DNA of 64,000 nucleotides from positions 186,001 to 250,000 of the forward strand of contig RCAB01000007.1 of NCBI GenBank assembly GCA_003640385.1. The letters are read 5' to 3'. A program made the position numbers and the translations under genes. Of this stretch, positions 48,101 to 60,600 are shown in pieces. Every line of letters starts with the position of its first letter. Position 1 is the stretch's first letter. The notes below the pieces were generated by a model. It was not told the origin of the DNA, did not search any database, and saw only the letters and a list, made by a program, of their open reading frames with translations. The stretch is from Setaria digitata (lineage: Eukaryota > Nematoda > Chromadorea > Rhabditida > Setariidae).

Positions 48101-51100
48101 TCTTTACTGTTTGAACTGATTTAAACTTTTTTGCATCGGGAACCAAGATCCATAACAGAGGATGATTAAAAATGGAGCTGAAAAAGAAACTAATCAAATT
48201 TTGATTACCAATTCTATAAAAAGTTTACTGCTAGGCAACAGTGGTGTTGTTACATTTAAATGAATGTCATTAGACTATATCGTAAGTAATCCGCAAATAA
48301 ATACAACAAAGGTACTGAAATACAGTGGCAGCAGCATTATTTCAATGTTATCAGAATCCGATAAATCTAATATTTCCGATAGGATTTTCGACTATCAGCA
48401 ATAGCAAATGAAGAAAACGAGTAGCCGTTGGAAGCAGTATGTGATGGATGTTCAAGAAATCTTGATTTAATAAACTAAGAGCTACATGATAAAGGGATTA
48501 AAATGAAAGTTTAGCCCAGTGCCTTTGATATCATTTTGTTTATCGACATATCGCAGGTAAGAAATAGTCCTTGATGATGCTGACAACACAATAATTAACA
48601 TTTGAAGTGATGATTTCTATCAATCAGTGGAAGTATTTCATCTATAAATGCTGTCGCCTTTGTCATCACTGCTAATTGCATGAACTTGTTATACCATGTT
48701 GCACGAGAATAAGGTAAGCAAGCCATCTAGTTTCGAATTTCCATTTTGTCATTGTGATATCTAACAATGATTCTCGCTTGACAACAATAAGTCTTAGTCT
48801 CGCTCAGTACTATATAATTGACTCCTTCTTGAAAATAGTACAGGGTTTAGTTTTGTAATTGCTGACCGAGAAATAGTACAAAGCTCAGCAATTAAAACAG
48901 ATGAATTGTCCTTGATGGTTAATGCATGAATGGTACTTCAAGTTAATTTGATAACAGTAAGCAATTGCAACTGATACTACCCATTCTTATGTAACTTTTG
49001 CTCTTGGACATTTTTTATCAGCTAGGCTTCTATTCTTTTAGGAGTGGTTTTAAAATAACAAACTAATTGAACAAATGATATGTTATATAAAATTTTCATT
49101 TAGATTTCTTTCAGGTTTCTTCTTTTCATATTTTATAAAATTATTTTTCGCGCATTTTTCGATTATTCTGTTGAAAGAATTTAATAAATTTGCTGAAGCA
49201 ATGAGCCAAATTAATTATGTAAGTCAGGAAGAGACTGAAATGAATGCGGTAACAATCGGTAAGCAGATCGATGAATTCAGTGAAAATTGTCCTTTAGATT
49301 TTAGTACCATAAGGCAAATGCAAATATAGGAAATTAGGTGAACCGTTACAAATAACGTATAATGCATTTATAGCCAATGAGCACATTATAATTAGTGACT
49401 CCAAAATATAAAATATGTTCCCGACACTTCACACCATTACTTTCCATAAATTTACCGCATTAGCATGGGAAGGTACTGTTGAAAGTGAATTAGTAGCAGA
49501 ATGTATTAACTATTTCTCTAGCAGTTACAGAGGGATGTAAGCCAAAACACCTATTTGAACTGAACTAAAAAGGAAACAACGAATCAAATTTAAAGATAAT
49601 CTGAGAAGGAAATTTTCGAATTAGTAGTCATTTAATTACTGATTCAAATGGAGGGATTTAACTATGTGATACATGTATTGTTTAAATTGTTTAGTTGAAT
49701 TTGGTCAAATTCATGAAGAACTTTACAACTCAAATCTTTGAAATTTTTTTTTTTTTTTTTGGATGTATAAAATAATAAATCATTTCGAAGTAGCTCTATC
49801 ACCCAAGAGTCTGAATTACCTGCTGAAAATAGATCGGCTGTAGACCACAACAAAGAAATATTTCAATCAGATGAAAGCAATCTCTTTATCCTCTGTCCTT
49901 TTTGATTGGGCTCAATGAGTCGTCGGAAATCTGGATAATTAATAAATGTATAAAATGCGCAATTAGTAAGCCATGGCGCAGTCTCTGAGGTCACTTGCAT
50001 AGACAGCATGGATCAGCTATACTTATAAATCCAATTAAGCTGGTTTCAATTAATTTTAGTCCTAAATCTATGTTCTCTCATACACAAATAATGGTTCCAT
50101 TAATGTGCTATTATTTTAAATTAAAGCCGAGAAAGGAAATTTTTAACAGCTATTAATTCACTTAGCGATTTAAATCGAATTGTTGAAGTGTGAAAGCTAA
50201 TTTTTTTGAGAAATTTACTTCAAAACTCTACCAATCTTCTGAATTTCTTGATGAAATAATACGAGTAATGTTACCCCTCTGATCAACTATACAGTTAAAT
50301 TCAACTATGACTGCAGGAAAATCTAGCGAAGTAGAAAGTATCAAAAAAGAAAAGGAATGAAAATCAATTAAGTCAGCAGAGAGAGTTCTTATCAGGAAGC
50401 AGATAAGTGATAATGCAAGACTGTTGGGGCTGGGGCTGGAATATTTGCGGAGAAGAGCAGTGAATGTAGAAGTAAACTGATTGTATTCGAGGTTTAGCTA
50501 CTTCTGGACAGTTTCCGAAAAAAAAAAATTTCTTCCGTTGAAGAAAAGGATGAAAATAATTAGCAAATTTTAAATCTTTGAACGATATGCAATGGCCAAA
50601 CGCAATATGAATATAGCTCTTTAGTCACAATAAGTTGTTCCATTTTATGGGACATTTTTCATTTTAGAAAATTAGGCCAATCATTGAAATGTAAATTCAT
50701 TTTTTTTTTTTTTTTTTTTTTGCATTTTTATCAAAAAACATTACATGTTAGTTTCAAGCTACAAGCAAATTTAAAACTTCCAGTATGTCCCTTTTAGAAT
50801 TTAATCAAATACGTAAAAAAAAAAAAGTAAAAAGTACTTGTCTATCAAGACAATTACTACAAGTCTTTTTTAAGTGGTTGTAGATTGATGTGAAACAGGT
50901 ATTAGTATCGCTGTCTCGGTAATTCTCAATACTTGTCGGACAGCTAAGCTACTAGGAAATAAATAGTCAGTGAAATTTAAATAAATAGTCCCATTAAAAT
51001 ATTTAAAATGGTAGTGTTTAAAATTCTTTAATACAGAACACAACGTCTTCAAAGTGTTTGTTTGTACAAGTCGAGAATCAAAAACAAGTGGTGAGTGAGA

Positions 51101-51180
51101 ATAGCTGAAATTTTGTTCAGTCACTCAATTTCGAAGAAATTCAAAACCACAGAATAGCCGGATGGACCCATTTTCAGATA
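45132..51180. other. Featureless AT-rich DNA apart from one hairpin
   Basis: I find no supported exon in these 6 kb. Open frames at 46,246-46,497 and 49,075-49,329 are partly polar at their ends but interrupted by homopolymer-coded Phe or Lys runs, and neither has a clear splice context. The notable element is the perfect inverted repeat at 46,893-46,941. Confidence 0.5.
46893..46941. repeat. Perfect 23-bp inverted repeat with 3-base loop
   Basis: Bases 46893-46915 and 46919-46941 are exact reverse complements, separated by ATG (46916-46918). The flanking bases do not pair. In RNA this would be a perfect 23-bp stem with a minimal loop. It lies in the gene-poor region, with no exon nearby. 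Confidence 0.95.
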
Positions 51181-51879
51181 TTATTTGCAGGAAGAATCAG
51201 TATATTGCGTAACAAAAGAATTTTTGGAAAAGTTTTGGTCCAATCGCTCGAAATGTTTCCTCCTCCAATTCATCGCTAGCATTTGGGCAAGCTCATTAGG
51301 GCAATGGCTGCCCAATATAAACCCAGCTAATTCAAGTTTAGAAAGTGTTGACCAATACGGGCAACAATGATTGATGAGTTCAATATCCCTAAGCCAGTTC
51401 TCGAAATGCAGTAATGAGTTTTGCAATGTATTTAGCTCTTCATTTTCTTCAAACATAACTTTCCATCAATAGGAGTTCACAAATATCCTCCTATATATTT
51501 GATTATTGTTGCAAACAAAAAAAAAAATCTAATGAATCTTAAAATGAAATGGACAAAGTAACTTGTATTGCACAATTAACGAAAATTTTGATAAGAAAAA
51601 CGAGCACATATGGCCTGATCGGAACGAAATTTTATTGATTAAGCCAAGTCTTCTAAACGATAAGCATTGTAAACATCTGAAAACCTTCTAATTGATTAAC
51701 TAATCTCCCATTCCTAGGAAAAAGGAAAGAAAAAACAAGCCATTTTTCGCCAGCTTCCAAATCTTCGTCACTATCAACTTCACTTTCATTGGCATCATCC
51801 ATGCCATTTGCTTCGTTACTGCATCTGCTATCACAATTGAAATTTTTGTTAACTGAATCTCGAAGTACCATTCTTCTTC
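51181..51879 (-). CDS. Unidentified two-part coding island
   Basis: Upper part: after a CTTCCTACAG acceptor, 51879 down to about 51740 is open and contains SRCSNEANGMDDANESEVDS followed by DEDLEAGEK, a strongly acidic segment. Lower part: 51456-51181 is an ATG-to-TAA frame of 91 residues, containing LLHFENWLRDIELINHCCPY, LSKLELAGFILGSHCPNELA and a basic NWRRKHFERLD helix. Both have normal protein composition, unlike the neighbouring frames. I could not find a clean donor and acceptor that join them in phase: the upper frame runs on into hydrophobic residues after GEK, and the only acceptor just before 51456 is GGAAAG with a poor pyrimidine tract. It may be a small gene with a missed exon or a decayed gene. 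Family not recognised. Confidence 0.4.
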
Positions 51880-54672
51880 CTGTAGGAAGAAATTTTATTT
51901 CGGAAGAAAGCGAAAAAAAAAAAATTATATTTATTGATTAAAAAGGCTGCAACTTTTCTAAGCAAATGGAAATAATTCCGCGTAGACTAAACTTACAAGC
52001 CTTACTTTAAGCAATTACAAAAATATTAAATCAATTTCTTTCAAGGATTTCATACGTGGTAACAATGTTGGCCCAGGGAACACAAACTCATAAATAATGG
52101 CACAAGAAATGTTCAAAAGAATGCTAAACAAATAATGGCAGCAATAAACGTATTTCGGAATATTTCAATTCTGCCGTCAGATTATATCGATGTTTGTTAG
52201 CTTGAAAAAATGGCCCAGGTCAGTGATAGACTGTTTTGCATGATTGGAATAAATGAATGGATGTTTGAAATAAGCAAGTACAATTTGTATCATAATTACA
52301 CCTTTCAAATTTCGAAATTTCATTCTAACATTTTCATCTCTAAAAACAAATGAAAACTTATTTTCCATCACTAATATCTGTTAATTTCCCTTAAAATCCA
52401 TGAATTTCTTGTAACTGGCCATAGTGCTTCAAAATGTCTCATAATAGACAAGAATTATGTGAAATGTTTAACTCCAAAAAGACTTGATTCATGCTGAAAT
52501 TTGAAACTTCAATTTAATCTTTGTAACACATTGAACTACTTATTCGACGGGTCGTATTATCCCGGATGACTTAACATCAATCGAAATGTCCTCTGGTTTA
52601 AGCGTTATCTCTCTCTCCAATAGATGTTCTTAAATTTCTTGCACAAAATATTAAAACGAAATAAATTTTATTTTGTATTCGAATAAGAACAAACTAAGAC
52701 CAATCAAAATATGCTTTTTCTTGAAGCAAACAAAGGGAAATTTTGAATGGAAACACAATTTGAGATGGTTCCCAGCAGAAACTCGTACACATTTATCATT
52801 ATTATAAACGTAGACATATACATAGTGCCCTCTCCAACAAGTATTTGTAATTAATCATTTTCATAAAACTTTAACTATCACATCCCTTCATAATGTAATT
52901 CAATTTTGTCTGTCGAACCTCTCATCTCGTCCTGCGTGGATTACAGCATTCTCGAAGTAATTCTCAAAGTTCTAAGCATGTCAATGCAGCATAATTTCAA
53001 TCTTTTATGGTAGTGATATAAATTACCGACAGTTGGTTGGCTATTAAGCTTAGCTTCGTAAATCAATTTTAGATTATGACTTCCTCAAAAAAAAAAAAAA
53101 AAAAAAAAAAATGAACAATACTACCATTTAGCGATGAGAAGAGAAGCTTTGCAGACCGAACAAAAAATCATCGTTCGGGGCTGCCTGTCAGGAACGATCT
53201 AGCATTTGTTAACTGGTTTCCGTTTTTCAGTCACATTTCTTGAAAATGAAGTAAATGAATCAAGAATGAAAAAATTATTTTTTTTTTGCTTAGAAAGTAT
53301 GAATTCTTTTTTTAATTGATGTATATCCAAATTGAAAGTTGAAATTTTAAGTTTTAAGAACTTTCGCTAAAGCTCCTCAAATCTTTGAAAAGACACATTG
53401 CTGATTAAATAAATTCACATTTTAAAAATTGATTTGTAAGTGCTATTGTAATGGGAGCAATAAGACAGGAAGATAACGACATTAGAATAGAACAAAATTG
53501 CTACAGAATTGAAGAGAGCCAATTACGTGGCTATAAAATTGCCCAGATGGGAAAAGTTTTGCTTTAATAGAACAATCCTTCTCTAGCACTGTTGAAGAGT
53601 AAAAGTAGGAAGTATTGGGAATTGCAAGTGGTGGTTAATTGTAATGAAGTGTAAACAAACAAAATTATGCTATCGTTCGTGAATACGTCAAAAATAATAT
53701 ACTTTATCTCTATCTTCAATCTTTGAAAAGTTCTTGAAAAAACAGGAATCGACAAATTTTTGGAAAACCAATTTTACTTAATCCAGTTGATTAATTAAGT
53801 TAGCATAATTGGTAAGTGTCACTGGATTTTGTATCCATAAAATATGAACCACTTACTCACAGGTAGACAACTATAAGCAACAAAAGATTGAAGTATGCAA
53901 AGGTTATAGTTCTATTTTCAGATTACAAGGTATATTTTTGTTTTTAATTTAATTAAATAAATTAACAACTACATACACTCAAAAGTAAGAGTTCTCCCTT
54001 CAAATGGAATTTCAAAACAATCAAGATGTGCAAGGTAATGAAAAAAAATTGCCGTCAAAATAAGGTGACAGGAATTTATTCAGAGTGGATAATGAATCTT
54101 CCCGAGCTCACTCTTTCCGGAGGGAATAACAGATGCCGTAAGCTGTCATGTCACAGTGATGTAATAGGAGGACTGATCATTTCATCTGCCTATTTACTTC
54201 CGTCACTTAATGAACTGAAAGCTTAATATACGAGCAAAGATCGTTAGAGTTCATGAAATTAAAATATTTCACTGAAATTCAGCATCAATCCCTTTGAGAA
54301 ATGTATCAAACTGGTAAAGTGATATTATAGTATTATTGAAACTTGACTGAATTTAATCAACACCCACGGACATAGCAACTCTCTTCTTTCTCCCCGCCAC
54401 TTCGCGAATATCGCAGTGTTAAGTTTAAACTTTCATTTAACCTCAGCGAATCGCTTTCTGGAAAATGAAATCCACACAGAACAAACTTCCGCTTTGATCA
54501 CTACTTGTATGCCAAAATATGTTTGCATAATTGAACAAAGAGTATTGTGCTGGCCACATCGTACTAAGCTGTACTTGACCTATCGATGGCTAATTTCTCC
54601 CTTGCCTTAGTTGATTGCTAGTTTTATCAGATGAATGAACCAACTCAGGCTATCTCATCATTTTTTCAGCAT

Positions 54673-54821
54673 AGAATATAACTGAGATAAAATGAATAAG
54701 TTCGGAAATCAGAAGGGAAATTTTAAAATTTCAATTCATATTGAATTTNAGAATATAACTGAGATAAAATAAGTTCGGAAATCAGAAGGGAAATTTTAAA
54801 ATTTCAATTCATATTGAATTT
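54673..54821. repeat. About 75-bp tandem duplication around a single N
   Basis: Bases 54673-54748 and 54750-54821 are the same apart from four bases (TGAA) present only in the first copy. The N at 54749 separates them. This is the third case in the window of an N flanked by a duplicated end. Confidence 0.9.
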
Positions 54822-55632
54822 TAACGCAAATTGTTCATTTCAGCTTGCCTTTCCGAAGTACATAGCATACATAGCTATGCGTACGCATTTCAGGGAAATT
54901 ACAGCCCAAAATTAAATTCTTACAGGTTGTGATATAAGAAAGCATGACATCTTTACATGCTTATCGGTTATGGAAAGAGTAAATTTTTCATATGGACATC
55001 TTTAGAACAGCCTAACAACTTCTAAGATTTCATTAATTCGTATATTTCAGGCACTTCATGAAATTCGTTTAATAAAAATTAAAGGAAATAGAGGAGTTAT
55101 TTCGAAAGGTGAATACGACGAGGTTATTCTGTATTCACATTAGTTCTCATCTCTGTTAGTGAAAATTAACGTGTTGAAAACGGAAATTGGAGAAATTCGA
55201 AAAAAAAAAAAAATAAAGGAAATGAGAATATTTTGAAGAGAAAGGAAGTGTTCAAAAAGCAGAAAAAGTCCTAGCAAATACATGATTACTGACAGCGTCT
55301 TAAAGTTGAAACAATACTGATTTGTAGATGCAAAAACGCCTTATTAGTCCCAATAAATCTTATTGCAACCTTATAAGCAAAGAAGTTTTTCAAAAATTAT
55401 ATTTGTTGCTATAGGAAGCTTATCACTGCGAAAGGCTTAGGAGAATGCTTAATTGTTGTATTTGATAGTTGGAGTTGATGCTGATTATATGTGATTGGAT
55501 TACATTAAACTTAAATTCAGGCCTATTTAGGTTGACACTCGAATGATGACACGTTGCAACATGCCTTGGAAGATAGGCTCAATGCAATTTCGAATGCCAA
55601 AAATTCAGACTATAGAAATATTCTGCTCCGAG

Positions 55633-55661
<29 letters not shown>
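55633..55661. repeat. 29-base A homopolymer
   Basis: Uninterrupted A run on the + strand in gene-poor DNA, one of several long homopolymers. Its length in the assembly is probably not exact. Confidence 0.9.
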
Positions 55662-55663
<2 letters not shown>

Positions 55664-56165
55664 AAATAAAAATTTTCGAAATCAGTCTTAATGGGACAAA
55701 GCAAAGAACATTAAAGGAAAAAAAAAAAAACCGGATTATGGTTTATGATTTTGAATTCTCAATTTGTGATGAAATAACCATTAAAAGTTTTACCTCAAGA
55801 TAACGAGAAACTTTTACTACATGTAGTATGAGCAGCAGCGGAAGGAAGTCCAATGAAAGTCTCACGAGTAAAAACTAAGCGAATATCATCGCTGTCGCAA
55901 CATCCGTCGCTGCGGAATGTAAACAACATCTACGATTAAACAACAAATAAACTGAAGAGTGAAAGGATACAATCGCATCCCTCCTGATACACTGTGTATA
56001 TTTTTGCAAATAAGGAATGAAAAAAATGTATTTCGTTTAGTTATTTATGTCTCTCTGTCTCTGTCCGTTTTTACGAGATCATCCGTTCCATCCTTCATTC
56101 TTGTTGTACAAATGGAAATGGAAGTATCGATAGAGCGATCTGCTAATTTACATAAAATACATTGA

Positions 56166-56192
56166 AAGAGAGAGAGAGAAAGAGAGAGAAGA
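56166..56192. repeat. GA-rich microsatellite
   Basis: A short imperfect (GA)n tract, interrupted by AAA, in the gene-poor region. Confidence 0.85.
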
Positions 56193-57692
56193 AATTCTTT
56201 AGCTGTGCAAATATGAATAGTCTAAATGAAATTGTCGCTTAGTGAGAACAGTTCTCGAAGATTTTCTTCTTCTCGAAAGATTTGAAATTTTCAAACTTAA
56301 TTTATAAATATGTCTGAGCTGTTACATTACAGATCCATTTCAGTTCAATAATTAACAATGAAAACTGCTAGAATTTACCATACACTGATACACCTAATAC
56401 TTTGTTTTTTCTCTTTTAACTTCAATTATCTCATTTGCTCATTTATATATTCGTAAGTTTATACAAACCTTCATCAAATACCATCTATTCATATTCTTCA
56501 GCATTAATAAACCTTAACCTTTATTACTCTTTGCATCCTTTTTTTGTCATTGCACTTATAAAAATTAAATTTGAATGAGGCTGAAGAGCAACCGTCATTA
56601 CATACGCAAATGAGCAAGTCCGATGAGTTAACATCTCTCAACCACTTTACTTTCATGAACGCCAGCTGTTTACATCGTGTCATCGAAGGTCAATTTTCAA
56701 TTAAACTAAAGTCAGTTTGCATTCCTGTCCGCTCTGGCGATAAAATCATCTTTTGGAAGTGAAGTCAGTTCATATCTAACATTATACTTGATGAAAAAGG
56801 AGTGAGAGACAACTAACATAACTACTTCAGTTAAGATGAAGATTAAGTAAAATGCAAATAACTCTGTTCAAAATTAGCTTATTACAAAAACAGATGTAAA
56901 TTACAGACAACACAACAACAACCTTGATTTTTACTATTTTTTATAAATTTCATTTCACAAAAGTAACAGCACAAGACCAAGAAAATGGAGCACTCCAAAC
57001 TCAAAAAGACTGCATTAATACAGCAGTAAAACACGTTAACATAACAAATTTACTCAACCTACCTTGAAAAAGAGGCGCGCTAAAAAGAAACCTCAACCTA
57101 TTTCTCTCTGTCCCAGTCAAATTCTTTCAGGGTTGGTAAGAGAACATGAAAATTTCCACTAACACAGTTCCATTACAAAATTTTGGAATTATCCGTGCAA
57201 GAGAGATTGATTACAAGGACATAGAGTAAGTAATATGAGCAAATGCCTGAGGACCTTTTTCAGAAAGAAATGAACGAAATATATTGTGGTGGAAATTGAA
57301 AGCAAATATAACTGGAATGATAATGAACGAAGCTGTATTGAAAACAAAGGCACAACTTTTCAAAACTTCTAATAAGGTACTATAATAAAATGTAACATGA
57401 GAATGCAAAAAGATGACCTGAACCGTTTCAGTTTAATTTAGTATTAGCAATTCTTATTGACAAGAGCCACTGAACCAGATGGAATTCATAACATATCAAA
57501 AATAAAAGCACAACAGTCATAAGTACAATATTAAGGAATGAAGAAGAAAGGGATATTATCAAATCAGTGATTTTAGTTAAATGAAAGTCAGAAAAGAGGA
57601 CATCTGTTTATACTATATATCCAGAAGTATAATACGAACAGTGATATAAAGAAGTGATATAAAGAGATCCAGGTTGCCTTCAAAAATAATCA

Positions 57693-60600
57693 TTAAATTT
57701 CACAATGTCGATAAAAGCTAGTTAAATCAAGCTGTAGTGCAAGTTCGACATAATGCATTTTGAGCGGTGCTGTCGTTAAACTATCAAGTATATCACGTAT
57801 AAGAAGCTGAAAAGCTCAATAATTAAATATTAAAAGAAGTGTTAAAATAAATATTTTGATACTATTTACTTCAAATTCTTCATTCGTAATTCGCTTAACA
57901 ACCTAAAAGATGTATGAAGCACTTCCTACACCCATTATATATTCTACAATAAATTTATATAAATTTACTGAAATAAATTGACAGGATATTTTAAGATTTA
58001 TTATTTCACCCTCACTCAAAAATGAAAGTACTAGCACGTAACATACAGAAATTCTATTCGCTTTTCCGAGGAAGCAGCTCCCTTATAGTTTTACAAATTC
58101 AAGAATGTTAACATAAATTATAACAGTAGCAGACCAACCACAAATCTCGCATTAAGGGTTTTAACTTTTGGCTGATAATATTCTTCCAAGTGCTGCTGCA
58201 ACTCCTCTAAACGTATTCGTTCCTCTTCTTGTTCAAAAAATTTGGTATCGTGGAAATCCTTCCCAGTTAAATCTTTCTGCTGTTTACTAAAACGTTTACG
58301 AGCTTCAATTGTATCGACCATCTAAAATTATATTCAAGTATTTGGAAATTACAATGCACGTTGTTGCTGAACTTCTAGCCTTTCTACTACGCAAATAAAA
58401 AACCTGAATCCTGAATAAATGCAACGAGACTTACCTCCGAACGAAAAGAGGTATAATATGCAAGGAGATCTGTTATTAATGAGAAAGTAATACAAAATAA
58501 ATTGCGCAGCGCCTGAAATAGGAAAAAATATTTTGAAATGATAACGTTCTAATTATATCAAATAGTTAGAGAAAATATAAATATCAGAAAATAATGCAGA
58601 GAAGAGAAGGAACCCGTCTGAGGAAATCAAGACATTCAAAGTGAAAAGATACTCTTACCGTACTTTCCTCATTCAAGAAAAGGCCTTCTTCGAGCCGTCC
58701 AAGATACCGACTGTGTGCCTCAACGATGTCATCTAGATCGCCAAAAACAGCATCAATCTCCAAAAACAAGACTGACCGAAGATGCAACACAATCTGCAGA
58801 ATAACTGCGACAGTAATTTTTTTTTTTAAACATTGACCACTAATTCGAAAATTTGGAAATGCAGTAAAGTGAGACAAAGTAATAAGATTTACTGACTTAC
58901 TGTGATTTTTGCAATGTGTTACAAGCATAAAAAACAGAAAAAAGAAGGAAAAAATTACGCTATGCGAGACGTAAGAACGCAGTGTGCTTAAAACTTGGGA
59001 CATTCGAGCAAAAGACACTGTGAAAATATTCACGATAAGTGTTGCATCTGAAAAAATTAATAATTGCATTAATTTCCGCACGGTTATTCAACACGAATAA
59101 AATAGTGGTGCAGATAGTACGGGGAAATACTAACAGCAAATAACTGTAGCGTAATAAGAAAGTCCGTGAGAGAACCTATTACTTTTACATCTGTGAGCAA
59201 AAACTTTAAATTATAAGGTATCAAAGGTTTTAGCAAAGGACTTGGGCGGAAATTCTTGAATTCACAATAACTAAAACAAACCAGACAAAGGTTCACTCTT
59301 CATAAAACAGTGGTGATCTTGCAAAGTGGCAGTTAGCTGAAAATCGGTTGAAAGTAGAAGCCACATAAATTCAAATGCTTTTTCGTAACGATCCATAGCA
59401 CTGAAAGTTAATTACATCAAAAAAAAGAACCTCCTAACATTTGTGAAAACAAAGGAATGTGAAAGTATTAGGGCCTACAGACATATAAATTGAATTTCTT
59501 GCAAACTTCTACACAAAAATTTTCGTTCATCGATTCCCAAATTATGACAGAAACCAAGCCATTCCTTACCAACAAGAAGAGTTTAATTTTTATTCATATA
59601 CCAAGTGTATCAACAACGAAGAATTTTGGACTTTTCAGGAATGGTTCTTCGGTAAACCAAACAAATAATACTGATCTCCAGCTCCAAGTTGCAGCTTGCC
59701 TAATTCACAAAATTCTCAAATTTCTCAACAAAATTGTGGGAGGGATAGTGGAGGATTTTGGTCATGACTTTTATTATTCATGATTAAATTTCACAGTTTT
59801 TAATGATCTACATGACTACAGATTCTGTACAATTCATGCACTATACAGCAAATGTACAAATATACCGATAAATTTCAGTAATAAAAAAAAACTAAACCTT
59901 TCGTTAAGAATTATAGAAACGGGAGTTTTGGCTTCATAATTCAAACGAATTGTTGCGCAGCCACTTTGGTCGCGAGGACTTGCGACGAGATGAGAGGAAC
60001 CACTAGCATCGCTGAATTCTTCCATCAAACCACACGTTGCCTCGATATGTGCTTGTTTTAAAATGTCTTTTGGCCAACTTCTACACTGTTGTACAGCTGT
60101 ACTGAAGGCCTGAGAAACCTGCTGCGAGTTCAATTTCAGCAAATCACCATCATTTCCCGTTTCTTCCCTGTACATTTGAAACAATGCATGAGTTAATACT
60201 TATGAAAAGTATGCCAGCTAAATTCGTTTTTAACATACAGAATAGCGTTTATGATTATGTGGTAGTCTTGAGGACTCTCATCCAAATTATACACGTCATT
60301 GTTTTTTTTTTCTTCTGATTCCTTTGTAAGTTTCACAGTCTTCAAAATTATTCTTGTCTTGAATAATCAGCTTATCTGTAAGATGGTTTACCATCATTGT
60401 GTCAAACGCAATAAATGGTTGTAGATTATAATTATTAAAGCACTACAAGAAAACACTGCCGAAGAATTTTAAACTAACTTCAATTTTTCGTAAAAAGTTA
60501 ATGCAAAATATTCATCATTCAACAAATAATGCCGCTCAATCGCCAATATATGAGCGTGAAAGTTATACTTTTGAATAATATTCTGAGAAACTTTGACGCT

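Larger units (their letters stand above)
51880..57692. other. Gene-poor DNA downstream of gip-1
   Basis: No supported exon. It holds the N-flanked duplication at 54,673-54,821, A-runs at 53,087-53,111 and 55,633-55,661, and a GA-rich microsatellite at about 56,166-56,192. Short open frames near 54,026, 54,416 and 56,571 lack splice context. The gip-1 3' UTR should lie just left of 57,693. Confidence 0.5.
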
